Below are positions 1 through 11,152 of a stretch of 45,714 nt of DNA, piece by piece; positions within the stretch are counted from its first letter, which is position 1, and the number at the start of each line of letters is the position of its first letter. The stretch is from JADLFV01 sp964471555 (lineage in GTDB: Bacteria > Planctomycetota > Phycisphaerae > Phycisphaerales > Phycisphaeraceae). The notes below the pieces were generated by a model, which was not told the DNA's origin, ran no database searches, and worked only from the letters and a program-made list of their open reading frames with translations. The DNA is taken from the NCBI GenBank assembly GCA_964471555.1, contig CAYYGM010000012.1:1-45714 (forward strand), read 5' to 3'. The position numbers and the translations under genes are program-made.

Positions 1-264
1 GCGTCGCCTACCGGCTCTATGGGGCCTCGGCGAAATTGGCCTTCCCTCCCCGCAAGGGGTGTATCGCCTTGCCGCGCGCGCTGGCGGACCTGGGCCGATC
101 GGGTCTTTCACGCCGCGGCGGGGCTTTTTTCGCAGGATTGAGAAGATTATTTTGAGCAACCGCCTTACATCAGCAGCAGCGGACCGTGTACACTGAAGTG
201 AACACCGGCGGCCCGCGACGCACGCACCGCACGGCAAGTCCTTACGGATTCGGGAGTGCATGTC
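1..264. other. Left edge, no gene recognised
   Basis: No convincing coding region was found. One plus-strand frame is open from base 3 to a stop near 155 and could be the tail of a gene cut by the window edge, but I recognise no family in it. A short CCCC-GCAA-GGGG hairpin lies near 48-59. A GC-rich self-complementary stretch followed by six T residues at about 111-130 could be a plus-strand terminator. Both are weak calls. Confidence 0.3.
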
Positions 265-1386
265 ATGACGATGTTCATCAGTAAGAAACAAGCGCTTTGC
301 ACAATGGTGGCAGCACTGGTGATGAGCGCGATGGCCTCGGCGGCCGGCGCGTTCGGCATCTTGTACGCTAACGGTCTGGAAGGCGGGGCTCGCTGGGACT
401 ACCAGACGCGCTACTTCTACGGCCAGGAACGTTCGCTGCAACGAGGCCTGCGCTATTCGCTGCAAGGCGGCTCGTTCCAGGCGTTCAAAAACAAGTTCAC
501 CTGGGACACGGTGCCCACCAATGTCCAGTTCAAGCGCACCGTGCAACAAGCGTTCGACGCCTGGTCCACGGTGGATCCGGCCACGGGTTTGGGCACCAAG
601 CTGTTCTTCCGGCCCAACCTGGCCACTCGGGTCAGCCAAAAGGTGAACCATCGGGTGAGCTACGGCGCGGAAATCGATCTGTTTGCCACCAAGAGCGCCT
701 ACTCCTGGGGCACCGGCTCCGAGGGCCTGCAGGGCGAAACCAGCACCACCGCGCGCTACGTCGGCAACATGGTCAAGCTCACCTCGGGCACCACCGGCTA
801 CAACAGCTACGCCATCACCGGCTCGGACATCTGGCTCAACTGCAACCCGGAAGCGGTCTGGTCCCTGGCGGTGTTCCGCCTGGTGCTGACGCACGAGATC
901 GGCCACTCCCTGGGACTGGATGACGTGGATGTCTCGGCTGGACCCGACGGTGTCTTCATCGATGACAACTACAAAGACGATCGCCCCGCCACACTGCGAA
1001 ACTCTTTCGCCGAGAAAATCAACACCAGAAACCCGGCCGCGTCGCGCCACCTGCAACTCTACAAAGTGACCAACGACGACAAGGGCTTCGAGTCTTCCAA
1101 GGTGCACATCCTGATGGAGTCGAACATCGATGCAGAACTGATCGATGCCTATCCCTATCTGACCAACGACGACTACGCCGGCCGCCAGTTCCTTTATCCG
1201 TTCGTGGCCCGCAACAGCGGCGGGGTAAACTTGTCATCGGGCAGTCTGTCCAGCCTGGATGGTTCGCAGTCGTCGATCTCCAGCGGTGGGTTGACCAGTG
1301 TGCAGAGCATCCCGGAGCCGACGTCGGTTGCGTTCATGCTCGCCGGTCTGCTCGTCCTGCGGCGGCGCACGTCACGGGCGGGTTGA
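265..1386 (+). CDS. Secreted PEP-CTERM protein, putative metzincin-like metalloprotease
   Basis: A predicted secreted protein of about 373 residues. An N-terminal signal peptide (hydrophobic stretch ending near Ala-Ser-Ala-Ala-Gly) is followed by a globular region with HEIGHSLGLDD near residue 210. This fits the zinc-protease pattern HExxHxxGxxD, whose two histidines and last acidic residue would bind zinc. The C terminus has IPEPTSVAF, a hydrophobic helix and an Arg-rich end, the classic PEP-CTERM sorting tail recognised by exosortase-type systems. I chose ATG 265 because GGGAG lies 8 bases upstream; GTG 256 and ATG 271 are in-frame alternatives. The stop overlaps the convergent polX gene by 15 bp. 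Protease activity is inferred from the motif only; the substrate is unknown. Confidence 0.75.
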   Translation: MTMFISKKQALCTMVAALVMSAMASAAGAFGILYANGLEGGARWDYQTRYFYGQERSLQRGLRYSLQGGSFQAFKNKFTWDTVPTNVQFKRTVQQAFDAWSTVDPATGLGTKLFFRPNLATRVSQKVNHRVSYGAEIDLFATKSAYSWGTGSEGLQGETSTTARYVGNMVKLTSGTTGYNSYAITGSDIWLNCNPEAVWSLAVFRLVLTHEIGHSLGLDDVDVSAGPDGVFIDDNYKDDRPATLRNSFAEKINTRNPAASRHLQLYKVTNDDKGFESSKVHILMESNIDAELIDAYPYLTNDDYAGRQFLYPFVARNSGGVNLSSGSLSSLDGSQSSISSGGLTSVQSIPEPTSVAFMLAGLLVLRRRTSRAG

Positions 1387-3111
1387 GGCGATCCACTTTC
1401 GCAGGGCCTTTTGATCCAGACAGTTGATCACGTCGCCCCGGGTCAATCCGGCGCGGCGGGCGGTCAACAGGCCGTAGCGCAGCTCATCGAGGTCGGCCGG
1501 GCCGTGGGCGTCGGTGTTGATGGCGATTTTGCAACCGGCTTCGACGGCGGCGCGGGCGTGAATGTCGCGCAGGTCCAGACGATGATGATTGGCGTTGATC
1601 TCCAATGCGATGCCGCGCTCGGCGACGGCAGCGAAGATCGCTTTCATGTCCGGGCTCAGACCTTCGCGGCGATTGATGATGCGCCCGGTCAGATGGCCCA
1701 TGATGGTGACGTAAGGGTTGTCGATGGCCTTGAGGAAGCGCGCGGTTGCCTTCTCCGACGGCTGTGACAGAGCCCCGTGCGGTGAGGCTACCACGACATC
1801 CAGTTCCTTGAGCAGACTGTTGGGATAGTCCAGTTTGCCATCCGCCAGAATGTCCACTTCGCTGCCGGCCAGAACGGTGATGGTCTTCTTCATCTGGTCA
1901 GCGACATCGCGGATGTCCTGGATGTGCTGTTCGAGGCGCTGGGCGGATAAGCCGTTGGCCTGCACCTGGCCCTTGGAGTGATCGGTGATGGCCACCGTGT
2001 GGAACCCGCGATCGGCGGCCGCGGCGGCGAGCTGGCGAATCGACCAGCGCCCGTCGGAGGCGGTGGTGTGAGCGTGCAACTCCGCGTGAATATCCTTAAG
2101 CGCAATCAACTCGGGCAGCTTGTGCTGGGCAGCCAGCTTGATCTCGTCACGAGCTTCGCGCAACTCGGGGGGAATCCAGGCAAGCCCCAGCTTCTTGTAG
2201 ATCTCCTGCTCGGTTTTGCCGGCCACGACCTTGCTTTCGTCCGCCTTCTCCGCCAAACGATATTCGTTGAGCGTCCAGCCTTTGCTCAACGCCAATTCGC
2301 GCAGAGCAACGTTGTGCTCCTTGGAGCCGGTGAAGTAGAGCAGAGCTGCGCCGTAGCTGTCGGGCTCGACCAGGCGCAGATCAACCTGCATGCCCTGCGG
2401 CGTACGGATCGAGCACTTGGTGTCGCCCTTGGCCAGCACGTCCTGCACCAACTCCAACTTCAGGAACGCATCACGAATGGCCGGCGCATCCTTGCGGGGG
2501 CAGGACACGAGCAGGTCGAGATCGCCGATGGTTTCGCGGCCGCGGCGCAGGGAGCCGGCATATGCTGCTTCCTTGACCGCCTTGATGTGTCGCAATTGAT
2601 CGACGAACCACTGGGCGATGGGAAGCGCGGCCCCGATGCGCATGCGCTGGTTGGCGCTTTGGGCGAAGGCGAGGTTTTTCCTGATGTTCTCGACCTTCTT
2701 GGCGCCGAAGCCCTTGAGCTGCTCCAGTTCGCCGGACTCGATTTTCTTTTTGAGCGTGGGGATGTCGCTGACCTTGGCCTCGTGCCACAGTTGAGCCACG
2801 CTCTTGGGGCCGACGCCCGGAATGTCGAGCAGATCGAGCAGGCCCGGCGGCACCTGTTTGAGCAGATCCTGGTGGTCGGCGATCTTGCCGGTGTCGAGGA
2901 ACTCCGCGATGCGCTCAGCCGTGCCCTTGCCGATCCCCGGCAGTTGCGCAATATCTTCCGGGGGCATCGTTGCAACGTCATCCGCCAGTTCACCGATGGT
3001 GCGGGCGGCATTTTCGAAAGCGATGACCTTGAAGCGATTAGCGCCCAGGATCAGCAGCAGATCGGCCATCTGCTGAAAAATGTCAGCGAGTTTCTGGTTG
3101 GGGCCGGCCAT
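1372..3111 (-). CDS. polX: DNA polymerase X with PHP exonuclease domain
   Basis: Family X DNA polymerase of 579 residues, the usual length for bacterial PolX, which fills short gaps in base-excision repair and carries a 3'-5' exonuclease. The N-terminal helical region (ILGANRFKVIAFENAART) and helix-hairpin-helix segments (LPGIGKGTAERI, IPGVGPKSVAQL) bind DNA. The nucleotidyltransferase core has GSLRRGRETIGDLDLLV near residues 205-220, with the GS and DLD signature residues. The C-terminal PHP domain begins with ELHAHTTASDGRWS and contains AITDHS, the metal-binding histidines and aspartates of the exonuclease. It ends head-on against the preceding secreted protein, overlapping by 15 bp. No clear Shine-Dalgarno site was seen before the ATG. 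Confidence 0.95.
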   Translation of the reverse strand: MAGPNQKLADIFQQMADLLLILGANRFKVIAFENAARTIGELADDVATMPPEDIAQLPGIGKGTAERIAEFLDTGKIADHQDLLKQVPPGLLDLLDIPGVGPKSVAQLWHEAKVSDIPTLKKKIESGELEQLKGFGAKKVENIRKNLAFAQSANQRMRIGAALPIAQWFVDQLRHIKAVKEAAYAGSLRRGRETIGDLDLLVSCPRKDAPAIRDAFLKLELVQDVLAKGDTKCSIRTPQGMQVDLRLVEPDSYGAALLYFTGSKEHNVALRELALSKGWTLNEYRLAEKADESKVVAGKTEQEIYKKLGLAWIPPELREARDEIKLAAQHKLPELIALKDIHAELHAHTTASDGRWSIRQLAAAAADRGFHTVAITDHSKGQVQANGLSAQRLEQHIQDIRDVADQMKKTITVLAGSEVDILADGKLDYPNSLLKELDVVVASPHGALSQPSEKATARFLKAIDNPYVTIMGHLTGRIINRREGLSPDMKAIFAAVAERGIALEINANHHRLDLRDIHARAAVEAGCKIAINTDAHGPADLDELRYGLLTARRAGLTRGDVINCLDQKALRKWIASTRP

Positions 3112-3176
3112 GATCGGTAAAGCTTAGCACAAGCGGTCTTGATGTAGTGCGGACGGGTGCTAGACTTGGTTGCCTT

Positions 3177-6194
<3,018 letters not shown>

Positions 6195-6198
6195 ATCT

Positions 6199-6316
6199 GT
6201 TGATTGCAATTGAACCGCAGTGTTTAGCCGCCGAGCTTGCTCGGCGATGGGCGAGCAAGCTCGCCCGCTAAACAGTCTGCACCGTCATTATTCACTGGAT
6301 CTGCGGTTCAAACTCA
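6199..6316. repeat. Nested inverted repeat between gcvP and the zinc-ribbon gene
   Basis: Outer arms AATTGAACCGCAG and CTGCGGTTCAAACTCAAATT surround a GTTTAGC...GCTAAAC double hairpin. The convergent genes end on each side. The element could act as a bidirectional transcription stop, but it has no T tract. Confidence 0.55.
6222..6273. repeat. GTTTAGC...GCTAAAC double-hairpin element, copy A
   Basis: Begins GTTTAGC and ends GCTAAAC. Each half also folds on itself: CCGAGCTTGCTCGG and GGCGAGCAAGCTCGCC. Other copies are at 25457-25508, 27818-27873 and 39226-39279, with a half copy at 21457-21483. Confidence 0.75.
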
Positions 6317-7690
6317 AATTTCCTGCACGACGGTCAACTGCACGCGGTTGCCGGCCAACAGGTTGTTCAGCTCATCGAGGTCGGCGGCGCGGAGGGTGAC
6401 CATGCGATGGCTTTCGCCGTCGTGCTCGAGGGTCAGGTGCGCCAGCGGGCCTTCGCGCTGGGCGACCAGGGCGGTGTTGGGGCGATTGAGCTTGACGTGG
6501 CCGCGGCGGTGATGCTTGCAGAAGAAGATGCGGCGATCGGTGACGACCAGTCCCGCCAAACCCGCTTCACTGCGGCCGAAGTCAGCGTCGCTGAAATACT
6601 GGACAAACTTCTCGTCGGCGTCCAGCTTGCACCAGACGTCAATGCGGGCGCGACAATCTTCGTCCATCTGCCGCCAGGCGTTGCCGTGCAGCAGTGACAC
6701 ATCGCGCTCCAGCAACTCAAACTCCGGCCCGCACACGCCGTTGACCCGGCCCAACCACTTCAGCGCGGTGGGCGGATCGGGAATCAGCACATCGCAGGTC
6801 ACCGAGCCGCTGGTGCGGTCGTGCGTCTGCACGTGCAGCGCGTAATGGGCATACTTGGTCGAAACGTAATACGGCATGGCGTGGCAGAACGGCTCGGGCA
6901 GAATCTCGATGCGTCCCATGGCTCGCACGATCTGGCGTGGATGCTTGTCCGCCAGCTTGCGCACGGTGTGCGAGGCGACGATCTGCTCGATGTTGATGTT
7001 GGGTTTGTTCAGGCGATCATCGAAGAACAGCGGGCGGGCCATCAACAGTTCGCGATTGGTTTCGCCGGTAAAGGCGCAGCGCACCGGCATCGAGGCGCGG
7101 AAGCGCTCATCGCGCAGCCAGTCGGAATCGAAGGCGAAGCGTACGCCGGTGGTGTTGACCTTGTGAACCACCAGGTGCGGGATGGGGCCCTTGACCCGCA
7201 GGTTGGTCGGATAGCCCTGGGCCTGGGCCTCGCTGGTGGAGATGGCCCGCGGCTCGGACTTGACCGCTCTGACTGGCTCGGCGGCCGCGGCGGCCGTGAC
7301 GGGAGATGCTTCGCGGGTCGGCAGCTCAAACTCCGGTGAAGCAGGCTGCTCCGTGGGCTTCATCTTCCAGTAACGACGCTCACCGGAATCCTGCGAAGAC
7401 TGCTTGCTCTCGGCGGGTTTCTCCGCTTCAACTTTCACTTCCGCTTCGGGCCGGCTCGGCTCCTCGGCCGGCGGCGCGGGACGGGAGGTGGTGACCGCCT
7501 GGTCCTTGGACTGCAGCATCTCCTCGACGTCGTGCATGATCCAGCCGGTGATCGTGTCCTCCAGCATGTTGTCGGCGCTGGGGATGGTGAACATCTGCTG
7601 GCACGACGGGCAGCGCGCTTCGTGACCGGCCGCCTCGCTGGGCACACGGATTGCCGCCTGACATTTGGTGCAATGAATGACAACGTCCAT
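6314..7690 (-). CDS. Zinc-ribbon protein with C-terminal PH-like region, function unknown
   Basis: Protein of about 458 residues with no family I can name. The N terminus (IHCTKCQAAIRV...CPSCQQMFTIP) is a four-cysteine zinc ribbon of the kind seen at the start of many planctomycete proteins. A low-complexity Pro/Glu/Ala-rich linker spans about residues 65-150. A conserved-looking globular part follows (FAFDSDWLRDERFRAS...PYYVSTKYAHYALHVQ). The last 80 residues (VVTDRRIFFCKHHRRGHVKL...LEHDGESHRMV) resemble bacterial PH or GRAM-like beta domains; this is an inference. ATG 7690 is chosen because it starts directly at the ribbon; an upstream in-frame start would add 11 residues. It converges on gcvP. 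No signal peptide is present, so it is probably cytoplasmic. Confidence 0.7.
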   Translation of the reverse strand: MDVVIHCTKCQAAIRVPSEAAGHEARCPSCQQMFTIPSADNMLEDTITGWIMHDVEEMLQSKDQAVTTSRPAPPAEEPSRPEAEVKVEAEKPAESKQSSQDSGERRYWKMKPTEQPASPEFELPTREASPVTAAAAAEPVRAVKSEPRAISTSEAQAQGYPTNLRVKGPIPHLVVHKVNTTGVRFAFDSDWLRDERFRASMPVRCAFTGETNRELLMARPLFFDDRLNKPNINIEQIVASHTVRKLADKHPRQIVRAMGRIEILPEPFCHAMPYYVSTKYAHYALHVQTHDRTSGSVTCDVLIPDPPTALKWLGRVNGVCGPEFELLERDVSLLHGNAWRQMDEDCRARIDVWCKLDADEKFVQYFSDADFGRSEAGLAGLVVTDRRIFFCKHHRRGHVKLNRPNTALVAQREGPLAHLTLEHDGESHRMVTLRAADLDELNNLLAGNRVQLTVVQEI

Positions 7691-7860
7691 ACCCTGATCC
7701 TCTTTGCGAAATGATTGAACCAACCCGCCGTCGAACGGTGCCGTGGAGGTGAATCGACGACACCATCAGTGTATCAGACCCACCTCAGCGACCCAATGGA
7801 AATTTAGCCCCCCACCGCAAGCGAAAAGATGCAAAATCATGGCCCATTTGCCGTCAACGC

Positions 7861-8490
7861 TTACAACGTTTCCAGTCGGCCGATCAGCCAGCGGGCGAAA
7901 TCCACCTTGCTCATCGGACCCGGCGCGTGCCGGCCGCCGTCGGCTGTCAGCAGCACCGCCTCCACCCCGGTTGACTCCATCGCGCCCAGGGCGTTGGCTA
8001 CGATGGCATCGACCTTTTTTCGCTGCAGCTTCACCCGGGCCCGCTGCTCCAGCTCGCTGCTGGGCTCCAGAGCGAAGGCGATGATGCGCTGATCCGGACG
8101 TTTGTGCGCTGCAACCGCAGCTACCAGGTCCGGCGTCGGCTCCAGTTGAATCGTCAAACCTTCCGCCTGTCGCGGCAGCTTTTCCCGACCCGCAGCCGTG
8201 CGCGGCCGATAGTCCGCCACCGCCGCCGCCATCACCAGCACGTCGCACCCCCGGAAGTGTTCGTTGAGCAACTTCTCCAATTCCGCGGTGGTGTTGAAGC
8301 GATGCACCGTGCAACGATCCGCCAGGTCAGCCGCCATCAACGCCGGCCCCATCAGCAGTGTCACTTCATGCCCCGCCGCGATCGCCGCTTCCGCCAGCGC
8401 GGCGCCCATGCGCCCGCTCGATCGGTTGCTGATGAAGCGCACCGCATCAATCGGCTCGCGCGTCGGTCCGGCGGTGATCAGCAGTTTCAT
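7861..8490 (-). CDS. coaB: Stand-alone phosphopantothenate-cysteine ligase (CoaB domain)
   Basis: Joins 4'-phosphopantothenate and cysteine in coenzyme A synthesis. In most bacteria this domain is the C-terminal half of bifunctional CoaBC; here it is a separate 209-residue protein. It starts MKLLITAGPTREPIDAVRFI with the nucleotide-binding SNRSSGRMG loop, and continues with VMAAAVADYRPR and IIAFALE, signatures of the CoaB half. ATG 8490 is picked because the domain begins exactly there. No decarboxylase (CoaC) domain is adjacent, so that enzyme should be coded elsewhere. The gene sits downstream of the M16-like gene on the same strand, separated by a repeat element. Confidence 0.9.
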   Translation of the reverse strand: MKLLITAGPTREPIDAVRFISNRSSGRMGAALAEAAIAAGHEVTLLMGPALMAADLADRCTVHRFNTTAELEKLLNEHFRGCDVLVMAAAVADYRPRTAAGREKLPRQAEGLTIQLEPTPDLVAAVAAHKRPDQRIIAFALEPSSELEQRARVKLQRKKVDAIVANALGAMESTGVEAVLLTADGGRHAPGPMSKVDFARWLIGRLETL

Positions 8491-8506
8491 GGCTTCAATC
8501 CGGGAG

Positions 8507-8681
8507 TGAACCGCAGAGACGCAGAGGACACGGAGGAAGGCAATAAACGCAGATAAACGCGGATCGGACGCAGATGAACGCAGATGAGATTCGGTGTTTG
8601 TTTTTTTCCGTGTGCATCTGTGCACATCCGCAGTTCATGTATTTCTTTCTCCGCGTCCTCTGCGTCTCTGCGGTTCAAGAC
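8507..8681. repeat. Inverted-arm short-word repeat element
   Basis: The left arm repeats words such as CGCAGAGACGCAGAGGACA and AACGCAGATAAACGCGGAT. The right arm carries the inverse (CTCCGCGTCCTCTGCGTC, TCTGCGGTTC). It lies between coaB and the M16-like gene, whose stop codon is inside the right arm. Translations of this DNA give the artefactual NRRDAEDAEK-type peptides. Confidence 0.7.
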
Positions 8682-9916
8682 TTTGGAACCTGCAACGGCT
8701 CGGGGCCGATGGTCACGATGGTCATCTCGCCCGGCGGATGCGAACGCACGAAGTCGTTCAGATCGTCCAGCGTCACCGCATCCACCAGCTCGGCCAACTC
8801 ATCCAGACTGCGCGGGCGATCCAGCAGGAACTGATCGTGAGCAAGCGCGGCCGCCCGGGCGGCGGTGGATTCGCCCTGCATGACAAGCCGACTCTTCATG
8901 CCCACGATGGCCCGCTCGAATTCGTCGGACGCCACGCCTTCACTCATGCGGCGAAGCTCAGCGGTCAGCACATCCAGGGTTTCCTGCGCTCTTGGGCCGG
9001 TGGTCCCGGCATAGGCGACCACGCCGCCGCGATCGCGCTGACCCGAGTACAGGGCGTAAACGGCATAGCACAGGCCGCGCTCTTCACGCACGTTGGTAAA
9101 CAATCGCCCGCTCATGCCGCCGCTGAGCACGGCCACCGCCGCACGCTGCGTCATGTTGCGCGGGTCCGCTTCGCTCAGGGCGTCGTAAGCCAGGGCCAGG
9201 TGAACCTGCGCCGTCTGGGCTGACTCGTGCAGATAACCGCGCGGGCCGGGCGCGCCGGCCGGTGTTTCGACAGCTTTGCCTTGCCAGTTGCTGAAGTGCT
9301 GCTCGACCAGGCTGCGCAGTTGGGCCCAGTCGAACGCACCGGCGAAAGCGAGGATCGCACCGTCGGGGCAGACGCGCCGCTTCCAGTAGTCGCGTGCCTG
9401 CTCGATGGTCAGCGCCTGCAGATGCTCGCGCTGCCCGTAGAGAGAGCGGCCGAGCGGCTGAGGATTGAAGCGCTGCCGCAGGGTGAGCATGACGCGCTGC
9501 TGCGGCTCATCGTTGAGCGAATCGATGGCGGCAATGGCCAGGTCGCGGCTGGGAGCGAAGGTGGCTTCGTCCAGGTTCGGCCGACAGATCACATCGGCCA
9601 GCAGGGGCAACGCCTGGTCCACGTGGCGGCCGATCATGGCGGCGCTGAGGCGCAGGTGATGCGTCTCCACGCTGGCGTCGCGCTGCACGCCGAGGTTGTC
9701 CAGGGCATCGCAATGATCGCGGGCGCTGCGTCCGCCGGCCCCGCGAAAGATCAGATCGCTGAGCACCGCGGCGACGCCCTGCTGATCGACCGGCTCCGGC
9801 GCGCTGCCGGCCGGGGTGAGCAGGGTCATGGCGAGGGATTTGCTGGCGGCGATCGGTTCCGCGATCAGCCACAAACCGTTAGGCAGTCGGTGTTGGTGAA
9901 TCGTCGTGATCGACAT
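8675..9916 (-). CDS. M16 family peptidase-like protein lacking the HxxEH zinc motif
   Basis: About 413 residues with the two-lobed M16B (insulinase/processing peptidase) fold. The start MSITTIHQHRLPNGL matches the family N terminus. GGMSGRLFTNVREERGLCYAV, the conserved Arg/Tyr segment of the second lobe, is present near residue 285. The zinc motif expected near residue 55 (HxxEH) is replaced by LSDLIFRGAGGRSARD, so the protein should not cut peptides alone. In the family, inactive M16 chains pair with an active chain; none is adjacent here. ATG 9916 overlaps the upstream HPt-like gene by 38 bp, suggesting translational coupling. Confidence 0.85.
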   Translation of the reverse strand: MSITTIHQHRLPNGLWLIAEPIAASKSLAMTLLTPAGSAPEPVDQQGVAAVLSDLIFRGAGGRSARDHCDALDNLGVQRDASVETHHLRLSAAMIGRHVDQALPLLADVICRPNLDEATFAPSRDLAIAAIDSLNDEPQQRVMLTLRQRFNPQPLGRSLYGQREHLQALTIEQARDYWKRRVCPDGAILAFAGAFDWAQLRSLVEQHFSNWQGKAVETPAGAPGPRGYLHESAQTAQVHLALAYDALSEADPRNMTQRAAVAVLSGGMSGRLFTNVREERGLCYAVYALYSGQRDRGGVVAYAGTTGPRAQETLDVLTAELRRMSEGVASDEFERAIVGMKSRLVMQGESTAARAAALAHDQFLLDRPRSLDELAELVDAVTLDDLNDFVRSHPPGEMTIVTIGPEPLQVPKS

Positions 9917-10244
9917 GCGGCGATTGTAGCAGGCCCTGCCGCTGTTCGACGACATCGCGGCACAACCGCGCCAAGCGCTCGGCACTGTCGCAGATCAACG
10001 CCACCGGCTGGAGGTTGTCCACCTGCACCTCCAACTCGCGGGCCGCCTGGCGAATGGGCACGAAACCGGCCGCGTCGCCGCTGCGCAACTGTTGGGCCAG
10101 TTGTTTCAGATCGTCCTGCCGCTGCCACTGCACCGCCAGCTCCAGGGCGGCGATGCGCTGCGGCAACTGGCGCACGAAATAATCCACCAGATCCGCCATG
10201 TCCGGATCGTCAATGAACACGCCTTGCAATGAGTTTTGGGACAT
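9879..10244 (-). CDS. HPt-like protein without the phosphorylatable histidine
   Basis: A 121-residue, mostly helical protein that resembles histidine phosphotransfer (HPt) domains. The key helix reads KQLAQQLRSGDAAGF...RQAARELE, aligning with the family pattern LAHxLKGSAxxFG...AxxLE. The histidine position is Gln and the following Lys is Arg. If the alignment is right it cannot accept phosphate in the normal way and may bind a response regulator as a decoy or scaffold. The tail (SPHVDHDDSPTPTA) is disordered and lies in the overlap with the M16-like gene. The match is by eye, so the family call is moderate. Confidence 0.6.
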   Translation of the reverse strand: MSQNSLQGVFIDDPDMADLVDYFVRQLPQRIAALELAVQWQRQDDLKQLAQQLRSGDAAGFVPIRQAARELEVQVDNLQPVALICDSAERLARLCRDVVEQRQGLLQSPHVDHDDSPTPTA

Positions 10245-10321
10245 ATGTCATCCGCTTCCAGGTCGCACCGGGCGCATCAATCCCCATCGACTGCTTTCGT
10301 GGTTGACTTGAGGCGGCAATA

Positions 10322-10346
10322 ACTCTGTTTTCGGCGAAAACAGAGT
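10322..10346. repeat. 25-bp palindrome, copy 1 (ACTCTGTTTTCG arms)
   Basis: Perfect inverted repeat: ACTCTGTTTTCG, one G, CGAAAACAGAGT. It sits between two minus-strand genes. A second copy with one mismatch is at 36665-36689, and both are flanked by AATA on the left and AAT on the right. Confidence 0.75.
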
Positions 10347-10398
10347 AATCAGAACGAAGCATTTCGGGGCAACAACGGAGGGTGTTGTTCAGCGGACG

Positions 10399-11028
10399 TC
10401 AATCCAGATCGCGCAGTGACGGCCGCTCGGGTTGCTTGCTCGGCGAAGCCAGCGGCGACGCTTCGGGTGCGACCTCGGGCATGGCGACGTCACTCTGAGG
10501 CGCCTTGGCCACGGCCGCGGTCGGCAGCGGTGCGTGGGCGATCGGTTGACGATCTTCATCGCAGACCAGCGGCAGCTCTTTGAGCGCGCATTGATTGATC
10601 TGGTTGTACAGGGCCAGCGTCTGGCGATCGTTGATCTGGGCCGGCACGCGAGCGCGGAACAGGCCGCGATTGGGGTTGTACCAGAAACCCGCCTGGTTTT
10701 CGTCGCTCAGCACGGGGTCCGGAGGCTGATCGGCCATGTCGCCGGGCGGCGCCACATCGATCCACGGCCTTCGCGCCTCGGTGAGATTGTTGAAGGGGAA
10801 CTTGCTCCCAAACCAGTCCGGCCGCACCTGCTGCGGAAAGCCGTTGTCACTGAGATCCACATCGCCCAATGCGCCGTGATAGACCGCCTGCTGATGCAGT
10901 TTGGCCAGGGAGTCGCACAACAACTGCTGGGACAGTTCCTGCTGTTGCTGGCGATGGTGCGCCCACACCACCGTGCCCAGCAGGCTCACCAGCATCAAAG
11001 CGATCAGGCTGTCAATCACAAGGCGCAT
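10399..11028 (-). CDS. Membrane-anchored pseudopilin-like protein
   Basis: About 209 residues. The N terminus has one hydrophobic helix (IDSLIALMLVSLLGTVVWA) right after a very short cytoplasmic stretch, then a soluble domain rich in Gln and His. GFWYNPNRGLFRARVP near residue 125 is of a kind I associate with type II secretion pseudopilin-like proteins of planctomycetes. The canonical GFTLIE cleavage site is not conserved (RLVIDSLIAL stands in its place), so processing by prepilin peptidase is doubtful. The C terminus is Pro/Ala/Ser-rich. ATG 11028 has GGAG six bases upstream; ATG 11040 is an in-frame alternative. Function unknown. Confidence 0.6.
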   Translation of the reverse strand: MRLVIDSLIALMLVSLLGTVVWAHHRQQQQELSQQLLCDSLAKLHQQAVYHGALGDVDLSDNGFPQQVRPDWFGSKFPFNNLTEARRPWIDVAPPGDMADQPPDPVLSDENQAGFWYNPNRGLFRARVPAQINDRQTLALYNQINQCALKELPLVCDEDRQPIAHAPLPTAAVAKAPQSDVAMPEVAPEASPLASPSKQPERPSLRDLD

Positions 11029-11152
11029 GGCGCACTCCATGTATCCCCACGAGTCAAGCAAACAATTCAGATCGGCTCGCGGTCAACGCCCAGCGACGTT
11101 AAGCCGCCGCCTTTGTGTCAAGATGGGGCGGTTGTGACGACGGGGTAATCCT

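Noticed and set aside
3..155. Open frame at the left edge as tail of a gene
   Set aside because: Two other frames are also open over most of it and no family is recognisable, so it was not listed as a CDS.
1978..3120. Long plus-strand frame opposite polX
   Set aside because: A complementary-frame shadow of a clear polX; high GC keeps antisense frames open.
8247..8258. 12-bp module in coaB
   Set aside because: Out of phase with the other modules and within sequence that fits the CoaB family (HFRGCDVLVMAAAVADYR).
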